64,000 nucleotides of DNA from Acinetobacter sp. CFCC 10889 (GTDB taxonomy: Bacteria; Pseudomonadota; Gammaproteobacteria; Pseudomonadales; Moraxellaceae). Where the stretch lies: contig NZ_LQXQ01000006.1 of assembly GCF_003268395.1 (NCBI RefSeq), forward strand, positions 42,801-106,800. The letters are read 5' to 3'. The position numbers were made by a program, and so were the translations under genes. The notes under the pieces were generated by a model, which was given only the letters and a program-made list of their open reading frames with translations, made no database searches and had not been told where the DNA came from. Positions 16,447 to 25,598 of this stretch are shown here, piece after piece (position 1 is the stretch's first letter; each line of letters begins with the position of its first letter).

Positions 16447-17373
16447 CTAAAACTGAATTTTCAAGCGTTGAATGCGTGGTTTGATATGTTCCCAACTGGT
16501 TGAAATCCAACAAATCAGTGAGCCTAATGTTACCAAGCATACACCATGCCAAAATTCGATCGACAATGTTGTTTGTAAAATCAACATGGAAAATAAGGTA
16601 GAAAAAATAGGGCTAAAATAAGAAAGTGTGACTAAAAACGTGATATTTCCTTTGATAATACCAATATTCCATGCGGCATAACCCAATGCTGTTGCAAAAC
16701 CAACCGCAAGTAAATAGGGAAGAACTTCAAAATTGATTTTGGGGAGTGTCTCGAAAGAATGTGTCATCAGTAATTTTGTCCATAAAACTACTGTAATCAT
16801 GATGAAATACAGAGCAATAGGATTATGTCCTTGACTATATTTTCGAGTAATCACACAATAAATCGCCCATAAAATTGCACCCATTAACGCCAAAATATAG
16901 CTGAATGGGTTGGACATAAAATGCGAGATCAGCGTAGATAAAGAAAGTTGATTATTGCCTGTTTGAATCCAAATGATACCACTCATACTGACCATTAAGC
17001 CAAAGACGACAAACAGGCTAAATTTTAGTTCTTTGAAAATAATCAGCATCACTACGGTTAGACTTGCCCATAAATAATTCACTAAACTAATTTCAATGGC
17101 TTGTTGAGGCGTTTGAGCAAGTGCAATCGCATAAGAAAAGCACAATTCATAAACTAAAAATAATAGAGATGCACCAATGAGATAAGCTTTTGGAATAATT
17201 TTTAAATTTGGAATTTTAAATATAATCAATAAGATAATCGCACTTAAACTATACATCAGTGTAACAGCATAATCAGCACCTAATAGACTACTCAGTTTTT
17301 TTAATAATCCAACCAAAGAAGACCAAAGCAAAATAGCACTAAAGCCAAGAAGCGTAGCGAGATTTTTTGACAT
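16447..17373 (-). CDS. yddG: DMT/EamA exporter, YddG-like (aromatic amino acid export)
   Basis: A 308-residue protein with ten hydrophobic helices typical of EamA drug/metabolite transporters. The N-terminal half (LLWSSLVGLLKKLSSLLGA, SYAIALAQTPQQAIEISLVN YLWASLTVV) resembles YddG, which exports aromatic amino acids and related compounds in E. coli. It lies upstream of, and in the same direction as, the small membrane protein and MocR gene, with 174 bp between. The substrate is inferred from similarity only. Confidence 0.78.
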   Translation of the reverse strand: MSKNLATLLGFSAILLWSSLVGLLKKLSSLLGADYAVTLMYSLSAIILLIIFKIPNLKIIPKAYLIGASLLFLVYELCFSYAIALAQTPQQAIEISLVNYLWASLTVVMLIIFKELKFSLFVVFGLMVSMSGIIWIQTGNNQLSLSTLISHFMSNPFSYILALMGAILWAIYCVITRKYSQGHNPIALYFIMITVVLWTKLLMTHSFETLPKINFEVLPYLLAVGFATALGYAAWNIGIIKGNITFLVTLSYFSPIFSTLFSMLILQTTLSIEFWHGVCLVTLGSLICWISTSWEHIKPRIQRLKIQF

Positions 17374-17680
17374 GACGAAGCTGCTTTTGCCTAGAAAATA
17401 GGGCGTTTTAGGATGAAAAATTGATGTGCATAGTATAGTGTTTTTTTATTTTATTGAATGACGGATTTTAAGATTGAAAACAGCTTTTTAAGTGATTTAT
17501 TTGAATGATTGGTAAAAGAGAAAAGTTTGAATACTAGGTGCAATAAATAAAAAAAGCTATTGCTGAATATCAAAAAATTAAAGTTTGAAAAATACGGAAA
17601 TTTAATAGCAAAATCATATTTTTCAAGTTGAAAGGTGTATATTCAAGTCTGTTTTGAATTTTATGTTTAAGTCACAATTT
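17374..17680. other. Divergent intergenic region between two DMT exporters
   Basis: About 300 bp of very AT-rich DNA between the yddG-like gene (-) and the second EamA gene (+). It must hold the two divergent promoters, but I see no strong dyad, no small gene with a ribosome site, and no repeat. Confidence 0.4.
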
Positions 17681-18568
17681 ATGACATCAATTTGGATTTT
17701 ATTTACAGTTATGGCTGCATTTATGCAGGCATGGCGCAATGCTTTTCAAAAGCAATTAAGTCTCACGGTTGATGTGTATGGTGTGACTTTAGCACGTTTT
17801 ATTTTCGGATTGCCTTTTGCGGTTTGCTATATCTATATTTTATATCAGCAGCAACCCTTGACCGTACAAGTTGAATTTACTGTTCGTTATTGGCTCTATA
17901 TTGTTATTGCAGGACTCAGTCAGATTGCTGCAACGGCATTAATGGTGCAGCTCTTTAAACAAAAAAATTATGCAATTGGTGTGGGCTTAGCGAAAAGTGA
18001 AGCCATATTAGCTGCAATTATTGCAGTCGCAGTTTTACATGAAAAGTTAACAATATTAGGTTGGTTTGGGGTTGTACTTGGTGGCGTAGCAGTATTCTTA
18101 CTGAGTAATGGCAAGAAAAAAGAACACATTTCATTGCAAACCTTGATGATCGGTATTGGCAGTGGCTTGTGCTTTGCGATTACTTCATTATTGGTTCGTG
18201 AAGCCAGTTTAGAGTTGAGTACATTGCCATATTTACATCGAGCAGCGTGGGTACTGCTCAGTATTATCGGTTTTCAATGTATTTCTATGTTGCTGTTTTT
18301 AAGTCTTTTTAGTCGAAAAACATTGTTAGCAATGTGGCAGAAAATCGGGCTTACTTTTAAAGTCAGCGTATGTAGTTTCTTGGCTTCTTTGGGTTGGTTT
18401 ACGGCGATGAGTATGCAATCTGTGGCGATTGTAAAAACACTTGGTCAGATCGAAATATTATTTAGTTTATTGATTTCAGTGTATTTCTTTAAAGAAAAAT
18501 TAGCTAAAACAGAGCATGTTGGGCTTGTTTTGGTGGTGATCGCTGCTATTTTGGTGATTTGGGCTTAG
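17681..18568 (+). CDS. DMT/EamA family transporter
   Basis: A membrane protein of about 295 residues with two EamA repeats, each of five helices. The first begins WILFTVMAAFMQAWRNAFQK, and the second follows the GKKKEH linker near residue 150. Starts are possible at TTG 17654, ATG 17663 and ATG 17681; the last places the initiator just before the first helix and is preferred, although none has a good ribosome site. Charged YFFKEKLAKTEHVG before the last helix matches the family. The substrate is unknown. It is unrelated in detail to the divergent yddG-like neighbour. Confidence 0.78.
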   Translation: MTSIWILFTVMAAFMQAWRNAFQKQLSLTVDVYGVTLARFIFGLPFAVCYIYILYQQQPLTVQVEFTVRYWLYIVIAGLSQIAATALMVQLFKQKNYAIGVGLAKSEAILAAIIAVAVLHEKLTILGWFGVVLGGVAVFLLSNGKKKEHISLQTLMIGIGSGLCFAITSLLVREASLELSTLPYLHRAAWVLLSIIGFQCISMLLFLSLFSRKTLLAMWQKIGLTFKVSVCSFLASLGWFTAMSMQSVAIVKTLGQIEILFSLLISVYFFKEKLAKTEHVGLVLVVIAAILVIWA

Positions 18569-18771
18569 TTTGTCATAAGAAAGTGATTATATTTCATGAG
18601 GAAATTTAAACTGAAAATAAGCTTATCTGCATAGATATCCATAGAAATTGTGGATTTATTCATGGCTTAAATATTTGAAATATAAATTTAAATAGCATTA
18701 TTGGTTATTTTTTGTTCGTTAATTCTAGAATATATCGTACTTACATAATGATACTGATCAATGGTGATATT

Positions 18772-20136
18772 TTAATGTTCAATCTGAGAAATGACCACTT
18801 TTAAGCCTTGTGGTTGATGATGCTGAAAGTTGATCATATAGGCATTTTTATTTAATAGAACATTCACCAAAGCTAAACCTAAGCCATGCCCTGTATTTTG
18901 TGCGGATTTTCGCCAAAAGCGTTTGGTTAATAATTGCAATTCCGCATCATTTAAACCAATACCATTATCTTGAACAATCAAATGATTATTCTGCATAAAA
19001 ATTTCAATTTTTGTATAGGATTGAGCATGTAAATAAACATTTTCAATTAAGTTTTTTAAGACGATATGTAAGGTTGAAGCAGGCAGTTGTAAATTTGTCA
19101 GACTGTCCCATTGGATTTGTAAATGCGTATTTTCCAGTGCATATTTCAGGCTTAACTCTTGAATAACAAGTTGAAGTACTGCTGCGACAGGCGTATTTTC
19201 ATGGGTTTGTTTACCATGTAATTCAGTTTTACTCAGTAACAGCAATTGTTCAAGTAGTTGTTGATAACGTTGAATACTTTGTTCTGCTTGTTGTAAATTT
19301 TGTGCCAATTTAGACTGTTGTTCACCAGATTGTTGCAGCATCAGCAAACTCAGTTGCACATTAGTTTTGATTGCAGTTAAGGGACTGCGTAGCTCATGAG
19401 CAGCAAAAGCACTAAAGCTTTTTTCATTTTCTAAGCTTTCGTTTAAGTTATGGATCAATTCAATTAGGCTGTCGACAAAAGGCTGTATTTCTGTAGGAAT
19501 ATTTTGAGTTTTTAATGCGGATAAATAGTGTGTAGCTTCGGATAAATTTTGCTTTTTTTGCGTGACATGTTGTGCAATTTGATCCAAAGGCTGAAATTCA
19601 ATACGAATAATCCATAAAATCAAAAACACACATAAAGCTAAAGTAAAAATGAGTGGAATCAGTACCGATTTTAAAATTTGTGCAAGTAATGTTGCCCGTA
19701 ATTGTAATTTTTCAGCAGAAACGACCTGAATTTGTCCCTTTTTTAAGGTGTAGCTGCGCCATTCAGTACCGTGGTGTGTCCATGTGCTAAAGCCTGAATT
19801 TTGACTACTGAGATTGTCAGGCGCATCTTGGGTGCGGGCAATGACTTTTTGCTCTGTCGAAATGTGTGAACTAAAAAATGAAACTTCACATGCAATTAAA
19901 TTAGGGTTGGCATTTTCAGCATTTACAGATTCTAAAACACTCGGTAAATCATGCACGGGTAGATGACGAATCAAACGTGCGACCATATGGGCAGAGGCTG
20001 AAAGACGTTCATCTAAGGTCTGTTGTAATTGTTTTTGTAAATCATAGTATAACCAGCAAAAAACCATCGACCAGAGTAGGATAAAAACCATCAGTAAGGT
20101 CGAAACTAAACGCCATTTTAAGCTATAGCTTTTCAT
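18772..20136 (-). CDS. Sensor histidine kinase (QseC/PmrB-like)
   Basis: An inner-membrane sensor of 454 residues: transmembrane helix about 10-30, periplasmic loop 31-155, second helix about 157-178, then a HisKA domain with phospho-acceptor His247 in FAAHELRSPLTAIK. The ATPase follows with the N box LKNLIENVYLHA, G1 VQDNGIGLND and G2 GHGLGLALV. The start overlaps the response-regulator stop by 4 bp, so kinase and regulator are made together. The signal is unknown; the architecture is that of QseC/PmrB kinases with a short periplasmic sensor. Confidence 0.9.
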   Translation of the reverse strand: MKSYSLKWRLVSTLLMVFILLWSMVFCWLYYDLQKQLQQTLDERLSASAHMVARLIRHLPVHDLPSVLESVNAENANPNLIACEVSFFSSHISTEQKVIARTQDAPDNLSSQNSGFSTWTHHGTEWRSYTLKKGQIQVVSAEKLQLRATLLAQILKSVLIPLIFTLALCVFLILWIIRIEFQPLDQIAQHVTQKKQNLSEATHYLSALKTQNIPTEIQPFVDSLIELIHNLNESLENEKSFSAFAAHELRSPLTAIKTNVQLSLLMLQQSGEQQSKLAQNLQQAEQSIQRYQQLLEQLLLLSKTELHGKQTHENTPVAAVLQLVIQELSLKYALENTHLQIQWDSLTNLQLPASTLHIVLKNLIENVYLHAQSYTKIEIFMQNNHLIVQDNGIGLNDAELQLLTKRFWRKSAQNTGHGLGLALVNVLLNKNAYMINFQHHQPQGLKVVISQIEH

Positions 20137-20816
20137 GGCTTTTCTTCTTGCTGTTCGGTCGAAGTTTTTAAAATATAGCCAACTCCACGCACAGTTTGAA
20201 TTAAATCTGGATGAGTTTTTTGCCGTAAATGGTGGATATGTACATTTATTGCATTACTCTCAATACTGTCTTGGAAGCCATAGGTTTTGTCGATTAATTG
20301 TTCGGTGCGTAATACTTGATTTGGATACAGCATAAAGGTTTCGAGTAGGCTATATTCACGGCGGGACAGCGTTAAAGCTTGCTGTTGATAGTAAGCTTGT
20401 TGGGTATCTTGGTTAATTTTTAGATCAGCGATACTTAAAATATTAGATGAATAACCACGATGGCGCCGTGTTAAAGCATAAATACGTGCAATGAGTTCTG
20501 TTAAATCAAAAGGTTTACTGAGGTAGTCATCTGCACCTGCATTTAAGGCTTCAACACATTGTTGGGTTTGATTGCGAGCAGTGAGGACAAGAACAGGGAC
20601 ATGTAGTTGGTCTTTGCGCCATGCGGTAAGCAACTCTAAGCCATCTTGATCAGGTAAACCTAAATCGAGTAAACACAAATCTACTGCGCTTTTACGGATA
20701 AAATAATCTGCCGCTTGGGCAGTAGCAACATGCTCAATTGAAATATTTAAATAATCCAGTGCAGCTACGATACTTTGTGCAATATAGGGATCATCTTCCA
20801 CCAAGACAACAAACAT
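20133..20816 (-). CDS. OmpR-family response regulator
   Basis: Receiver domain (phospho-acceptor Asp51 in LLDLGLPDQDG, acidic pair in VEDDP, Lys in DDYLSKPF) followed by a C-terminal winged HTH (SRREYSLLETFMLYPNQVL ... VRGVGYIL). ATG 20816 is chosen over 20834 because GAGGA sits about 5 bp before it; this gives 227 residues. It pairs with the downstream overlapping kinase. It is divergent from dsbD with about 110 bp between starts, so it could also control the thiol operon, but nothing in the sequence proves this. Confidence 0.9.
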   Translation of the reverse strand: MFVVLVEDDPYIAQSIVAALDYLNISIEHVATAQAADYFIRKSAVDLCLLDLGLPDQDGLELLTAWRKDQLHVPVLVLTARNQTQQCVEALNAGADDYLSKPFDLTELIARIYALTRRHRGYSSNILSIADLKINQDTQQAYYQQQALTLSRREYSLLETFMLYPNQVLRTEQLIDKTYGFQDSIESNAINVHIHHLRQKTHPDLIQTVRGVGYILKTSTEQQEEKP

Positions 20817-20926
20817 AAGTATTCCTCTGATCATGTGAGTATTTTACAAAGAAAAACAAGTCTTAATGTTCTCTTAACCCATTTTCGATGATAATGCTTT
20901 CAGTCACATTATTTAGATTGATTGAT

Positions 20927-22873
20927 ATGTTTATCAAAACCTTAACAGGTGTCGTACTGAGCTTGGCTTCGACAGCTATTTTTGCCAATGAGGATTTTTT
21001 ACCCCCAGACCAAGCATTTAAATTTCAGGCACATTCTATTTCACAACAACAAGCCGAACTGAATTGGCAGGTTGCGCCACATTATTATCTATACCATGAC
21101 CAATTTAAAGTCAGTGTAGGGCAAAAAGACCTGGTGCTAAAATTACCAAAAGGACATGAAAAAGATGATCCAACTTTTGGTAAGACCAATGTCCATTATA
21201 ACCAAGTGACAAGTACCATTCAGGTTCAACCCAACCAACAATATAAGGTGCAATGGCAGGGTTGCTCTGAGGATGGACTGTGTTACCCATTACAGCATAC
21301 AACCATTCAAACTGATGCTTCAGGTTTATTACCTCAACAAAAACTTGCTAAAGTTGGACTAAATACTTCAGAAAAATTATTGGAGAATAATCCAAATGAA
21401 AATAATCGGTTACTGAAAAATAAAGTTATAGAAGACACATTACCTGTTAAAGAACAAGCTACTGAATTAAATGCAGCAAAAAATGTAAATTCTGTAAGTA
21501 CGCCTGTACAAGAGGAATTATCTGTAAGCCAAGTACAAGAAACTGATCAAATACAAGAAAATACGCCTTCAATTGTGCCTGTAGAGCAAAATCAATCTTT
21601 GCAAAATGAATGGAATAATGATCAATTTTTCTTGAAATTATTAGATCAACAAAACATATTTTTTAATATTTTTGTGTTTTTGGCTTTAGGAATTCTACTG
21701 GCATTTTTACCCTGTTCTTTGCCATTAATTCCTATTTTATCAGGCATTTTAGTACAACGTAGTAAGGGCTATAAAGCAGCAGCGATAGCATCCACTTTTG
21801 TGATCTGTATGGCTTTGGTTTATGGCTTAATGGGTGTCGTGGTGTCGCAACTCGGTTTTGGGATTCAACGTTGGTTTCAAAACCCGATATTTATCAGCAT
21901 TTTTGCGATTTTATTTGTGGTATTTGCACTGAATTTATTTGGTTTATATCAAATCTCTTTGCCCCGTGGGTTGTTACAGCGTTTAGATAAATTACAACAA
22001 CGTCAAAAAGGCGGAACTTTGGTGGGTGCAGGCATGATGGGTGCGATTTCTGCGCTGATCGTAGGTCCGTGTATGAGTGCACCGTTGGCGGGTGCTTTGC
22101 TGTATGTTTCACATCTTGAACAGCCTTTATTGGGTGGTTTTTATCTGTTTTTACTGGGCTTAGGCATCGGAATTCCATTATTTATTGCTAGCGTATTTGG
22201 GGCGAAATATTTACCAAAACCTGGGTTATGGATGGATCGTCTGAAGTTTAGCTTTGGTTTTGTCATGTTGTTGATGGCAGTCTATTTTGCACGTCCTTTA
22301 TTGCCATCGGCTGTGTACTTTATTTTATTTGCAGTTTTACTGGGTGCAATGACGATTTATCTGTTCGCCATCATACGCCATGTTGCCAAACTACCTTATA
22401 AAATATTGGTTTTACTACTTGCTTTAGTCACAGCAAGTGCAGGGATTTGGCAAACCCGCCAAGCGCTTCAACAAATAAACTCAACGGAAAAATTAGCACA
22501 ATTACATCCTTGGATCAAAGTCACCAATGCACAGCAACTTGAACAAGCACTGGCACAGAATACGCAAAAAGCCATTGTCATAGATGTTTATGCAGACTGG
22601 TGTGTAGCATGTCAACCGATTGAAAAAGAAGTTTTTCCTCGTGCAGATGTACAGGCTGCTGTGCAAGATGTGGTTCGGATTAAACTTGATCTAACTCATC
22701 CTGAGGCGTCACAAGATGAATTGTTAAAAAAATGGCAAATCTTAGGTCCACCAACGATGATTTTTCTGAATTCGCAGCAACAAGAAATGCGTGATTTACG
22801 CTTAACAGGTACTTTTACAGCGCCACAATTTTTGCAAAAACTCGCACAGTTAAAACAAGAGCATGGGCAATGA
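20927..22873 (+). CDS. dsbD: Thiol:disulfide interchange protein DsbD
   Basis: Carries electrons from cytoplasmic thioredoxin to periplasmic isomerases. Starting at ATG 20927 gives 648 residues with a signal peptide (MFIKTLTGVVLSLASTAIFA). The periplasmic alpha domain has the redox pair in WQGCSEDGLCYPL. A long polar linker precedes the membrane beta domain, with cysteines in LPCSLPLIPI and GPCMSAPLAG. The C-terminal thioredoxin-like gamma domain has YADWCVACQPIEKEVF. All three cysteine pairs are intact. It overlaps the next gene by 4 bp. An ATG at 20888 would only add residues before the signal peptide. Confidence 0.95.
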   Translation: MFIKTLTGVVLSLASTAIFANEDFLPPDQAFKFQAHSISQQQAELNWQVAPHYYLYHDQFKVSVGQKDLVLKLPKGHEKDDPTFGKTNVHYNQVTSTIQVQPNQQYKVQWQGCSEDGLCYPLQHTTIQTDASGLLPQQKLAKVGLNTSEKLLENNPNENNRLLKNKVIEDTLPVKEQATELNAAKNVNSVSTPVQEELSVSQVQETDQIQENTPSIVPVEQNQSLQNEWNNDQFFLKLLDQQNIFFNIFVFLALGILLAFLPCSLPLIPILSGILVQRSKGYKAAAIASTFVICMALVYGLMGVVVSQLGFGIQRWFQNPIFISIFAILFVVFALNLFGLYQISLPRGLLQRLDKLQQRQKGGTLVGAGMMGAISALIVGPCMSAPLAGALLYVSHLEQPLLGGFYLFLLGLGIGIPLFIASVFGAKYLPKPGLWMDRLKFSFGFVMLLMAVYFARPLLPSAVYFILFAVLLGAMTIYLFAIIRHVAKLPYKILVLLLALVTASAGIWQTRQALQQINSTEKLAQLHPWIKVTNAQQLEQALAQNTQKAIVIDVYADWCVACQPIEKEVFPRADVQAAVQDVVRIKLDLTHPEASQDELLKKWQILGPPTMIFLNSQQQEMRDLRLTGTFTAPQFLQKLAQLKQEHGQ

Positions 22874-23709
22874 TTTCTGCTGAAGCCATTCATTTGGGAC
22901 CTTTTATGCTGCCATTTCCACTGCTTTTGGTGCTCTTGGCTTTAGTTATTGTCTACGTTGTTGGTAGGATTCTACAGAAAAAGCAGCAATGGTCAGTGCA
23001 AACTTGGCAGGTTTTCTCTGATTCTTTATGGACAACATTGTGGGTGGGATTGATCGCAGCACGACTGGCTTTTGTGCTGTTAAATTTGGATGTGTATGTG
23101 GCATCACCCATCGATATGATTAAGATTCAAGACAAAGGCTTTCATTTTTATGGTGGTGTAATTGCGGGTGTGGCATGGTTTTTATGGAAAAATCGTGCAT
23201 TTAAACTGGAAAACAAAGTCATTTTTGTGACCATTTTCACTTTAATTTGTGCATTTAGTTTGGGGTTAAAACAGTGGCAAAAACCACAAAGTTTCTATCC
23301 CAATATGCAGTTTAGTAGCCTTGAACAACAGCAAACTCCTTTAAAACAATTTATCGGAAAACCTACGGTTATTAACCTGTGGGCAAGTTGGTGTCCGCCG
23401 TGTCATCGAGAAATGCCTGTTTTAGCACAAGCGCACAAGGATTTTAAACAAATTAATTTCGTCATGCTAAATCAAGGTGAAAGTGCTGAAAAAGTTCAAG
23501 CTTATTTAACTAAAAATCAATTTTCATTTCAGCATATTTTGCTAGATCCGCAGGGTGAACTTGCCAAAGAAATGAAAATGTTTGGTTTGCCAAGTACCTT
23601 ATTTTTTAATGCACAAGGACAATTGGTTGACAGACATATGGGGGAATTGTCTCCTGCCATGTTGCAACAATATTTAAAGAAAATTTCGAATTCTGATCAT
23701 TTAAAATAG
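22870..23709 (+). CDS. TlpA-family thioredoxin with Lgt-like N-terminal membrane domain
   Basis: A two-part protein of 279 residues. Residues 1-135 form about four membrane helices with a short prolipoprotein diacylglyceryl transferase-like stretch (KGFHFYGGVIAGVAWFLWK, 89-107). Residues 140-275 are a periplasmic TlpA/ResA thioredoxin fold with WASWCPPCHREMP (Cys175, Cys178) and the cis-Pro region GLPSTLFF. The Lgt-like part is far shorter than the real enzyme and lacks most of it, so it is probably only an anchor or an electron-relay partner for DsbD. Overlap with dsbD and an 8-bp gap to dsbG place it in one operon. Confidence 0.83.
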   Translation: MISAEAIHLGPFMLPFPLLLVLLALVIVYVVGRILQKKQQWSVQTWQVFSDSLWTTLWVGLIAARLAFVLLNLDVYVASPIDMIKIQDKGFHFYGGVIAGVAWFLWKNRAFKLENKVIFVTIFTLICAFSLGLKQWQKPQSFYPNMQFSSLEQQQTPLKQFIGKPTVINLWASWCPPCHREMPVLAQAHKDFKQINFVMLNQGESAEKVQAYLTKNQFSFQHILLDPQGELAKEMKMFGLPSTLFFNAQGQLVDRHMGELSPAMLQQYLKKISNSDHLK

Positions 23710-23717
23710 GTGAAATT

Positions 23718-24476
23718 ATGCAAAATATTCGTTATTTATCACGAAAAATCGCTTTAACTTTATGTATGTTTGGGAGTGTAAGTTCAAGCTTTGCACTCAC
23801 ACCATTACAGCAACAGATTGCGAATGAGGGTTTTGAATTTGTGAAAGAAATTCCTGCACCTGCCAATATGACAGGTTGGGCGGGGCACAGAGAGCAATAT
23901 CCTGCAACAGTATTTATTTCCAATGATCAAAAATATTACATCGTAGGTGATTTATATAATGCCAAAGGTGAAAATTTATCGGTTGATGCTTTAAATACCC
24001 ATGTCAGAGATGCAGTTCTGGACGATGTGTGGAAATCATTGGAAAAATCAACTTATATCCAAGATGGCAAAAAGGATGCGCCTCGTATCGTCTATGTTTT
24101 TTCTGATCCAAACTGTCCATATTGTCATCAGTTTTGGCAAAAAGCCCGTCCTTGGGTTAAGTCAGGTAAAGTCCAATTACGTCATATTCAAGTTGCTGTA
24201 ATCCGTAAAGAAAGTCGTGGTCAAGTGGCAACATTATTGACCTCGAAAAACCCTGAGCAAGTTTTTAGCCAACTGAATTTAAAATCGGGGGATAAATCTT
24301 TAAAACCGATGCAAAATATTCCGGCTGAGATTGCGGCAAAAATTGATGCTAACCAAGAGCTGATGGATAAATATGGCTTCTTTGCAACACCTGCGGTGAT
24401 TTGGAAAAGTCAGCAAGGTGAGTTTAAATCAGCACAAGGTATGCCAAAAGATTTAAAAGAAGTGTTTGAAAAGTAA
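23718..24476 (+). CDS. dsbG: Periplasmic thiol:disulfide interchange protein DsbG
   Basis: A 252-residue exported protein: signal peptide about 1-26 (LCMFGSVSSSFA), N-terminal dimerisation region, then a thioredoxin fold with SDPNCPYCHQFW (Cys133, Cys136) and cis-Pro in FATPAVIW. CPYC rather than CGYC fits DsbG, which rescues sulfenylated or misoxidised cysteines and is kept reduced by DsbD. It is the third gene of the dsbD unit and ends before a hairpin. DsbC is the alternative; the active-site sequence and length favour DsbG. Confidence 0.88.
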   Translation: MQNIRYLSRKIALTLCMFGSVSSSFALTPLQQQIANEGFEFVKEIPAPANMTGWAGHREQYPATVFISNDQKYYIVGDLYNAKGENLSVDALNTHVRDAVLDDVWKSLEKSTYIQDGKKDAPRIVYVFSDPNCPYCHQFWQKARPWVKSGKVQLRHIQVAVIRKESRGQVATLLTSKNPEQVFSQLNLKSGDKSLKPMQNIPAEIAAKIDANQELMDKYGFFATPAVIWKSQQGEFKSAQGMPKDLKEVFEK

Positions 24477-24502
24477 TTTTGAAATTGTAAAATTTTTAAT
24501 GT

Positions 24503-24532
24503 GAATAAGATCTTAAATCTAGGATCTTATTC
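24503..24532. terminator. Bidirectional hairpin after dsbG
   Basis: Perfect arms GAATAAGATC (24503-24512) and GATCTTATTC (24523-24532) with a 10-nt loop lie between convergent dsbG (+) and a LysR gene (-). T/A-rich flanks are moderate. Confidence 0.55.
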
Positions 24533-24555
24533 AAGTCATTTAGAAAAACAAGAAC

Positions 24556-25437
24556 TCAATCCATCAGTAAATGTTGATATTCATCTGCCTGTTTGCGTAA
24601 AAAATCCCACACCAATTTGATGCGTGGTTCGTGTTGTAAATCGACCAAAGTCAGCATCCAAAAGGTATGTACAAAACGTACTTCAGCACTGAGAACTTGC
24701 TCAAGCTCAGGTTTTTCTTCAGCTAAGAATTTGGGCAATATTGCCAATCCTGCATCGGCACTCACAGCAATCTGCTGTGCCAAAATACTACTACTACGAA
24801 AGCTTGCATTGAGTTGTAAGGGAATCCGTTCTAGACAATACAATTCAGGGCTATAGACCAAGTCATCAATATAATTAACAAAACGATGTGATTTTAAATC
24901 ATCAAGTTTATGAATGGGTTGGGTGTTATTTAAGTAGTTTTTGCTGCCATAAATTTTTAAACAATAATCTGTTAATCGAGTAATGATATATGGACCAGAC
25001 TTTGGTCGATCAATCGAAATCACAATGTCAGCTTCACGATGTGATAGCTTAATCATTTTCGGAACAGGAATTAAATCAATGGTCAAAAGTGGATATTGTT
25101 TGGACAATTCTGCCAATAGCTTGGCTAAAAATGCGGTGCCAAATCCTTCAGGTGTGCCAATTCGCACACGTCCTTGCAAAGGTTGATGTGGTTTTTCAAT
25201 TTGTAAAAAAGCTTGTTCCATTTGTTCAACTCGAGGAACGAGTGCCAAACCCTCCATTGTTAATTCATAGCCTGTGGCTTCTCGTTTAAATAACGGCGTA
25301 CCTAAAGCTAGCTCTAAGGCTTGTATTCTGCGAGAAACCGTACTGTGCTCAACGCCGATCATACGGGCAGCATTGGTCAATGTTTTCGCACGTGCCAAAA
25401 CTAAAAAGTATTGTAAATGATCCCAATCCACTTTCAT
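24556..25437 (-). CDS. LysR-family regulator next to mmsA
   Basis: A LysR protein of 293 residues from the ATG at 25437 (MKVDWDHLQYFLVLARAKTL), with HTH TNAARMIGVEHSTVSRRIQALE and an effector-binding domain from about residue 85. A start at 25467 would add 10 residues without a family match. It is divergent from mmsA, 161 bp apart. Divergence suggests that it controls valine/isobutyrate catabolism in response to a pathway intermediate. Note that MmsR of Pseudomonas is AraC-type, so this is a different regulator family in the equivalent position. Confidence 0.85.
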   Translation of the reverse strand: MKVDWDHLQYFLVLARAKTLTNAARMIGVEHSTVSRRIQALELALGTPLFKREATGYELTMEGLALVPRVEQMEQAFLQIEKPHQPLQGRVRIGTPEGFGTAFLAKLLAELSKQYPLLTIDLIPVPKMIKLSHREADIVISIDRPKSGPYIITRLTDYCLKIYGSKNYLNNTQPIHKLDDLKSHRFVNYIDDLVYSPELYCLERIPLQLNASFRSSSILAQQIAVSADAGLAILPKFLAEEKPELEQVLSAEVRFVHTFWMLTLVDLQHEPRIKLVWDFLRKQADEYQHLLMD

Positions 25438-25598
25438 TGTGGTGATGTTCCTTGTGCATATTTGCACAGCAATCGTGCGTTATTTTCTATTGGTCGTCAA
25501 ATTTTTCTTTGTTAGTCTCAATTGAAACAGGAATTCTGAAATTAAGTTTTCGATTTTTAAAAGCTGCAACAACAAAAAATACAACCTATGGAGAGGTT

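Noticed and set aside
22870..23280. Prolipoprotein diacylglyceryl transferase
   Set aside because: The Lgt-like stretch is less than half the enzyme length and is joined to a thioredoxin domain.
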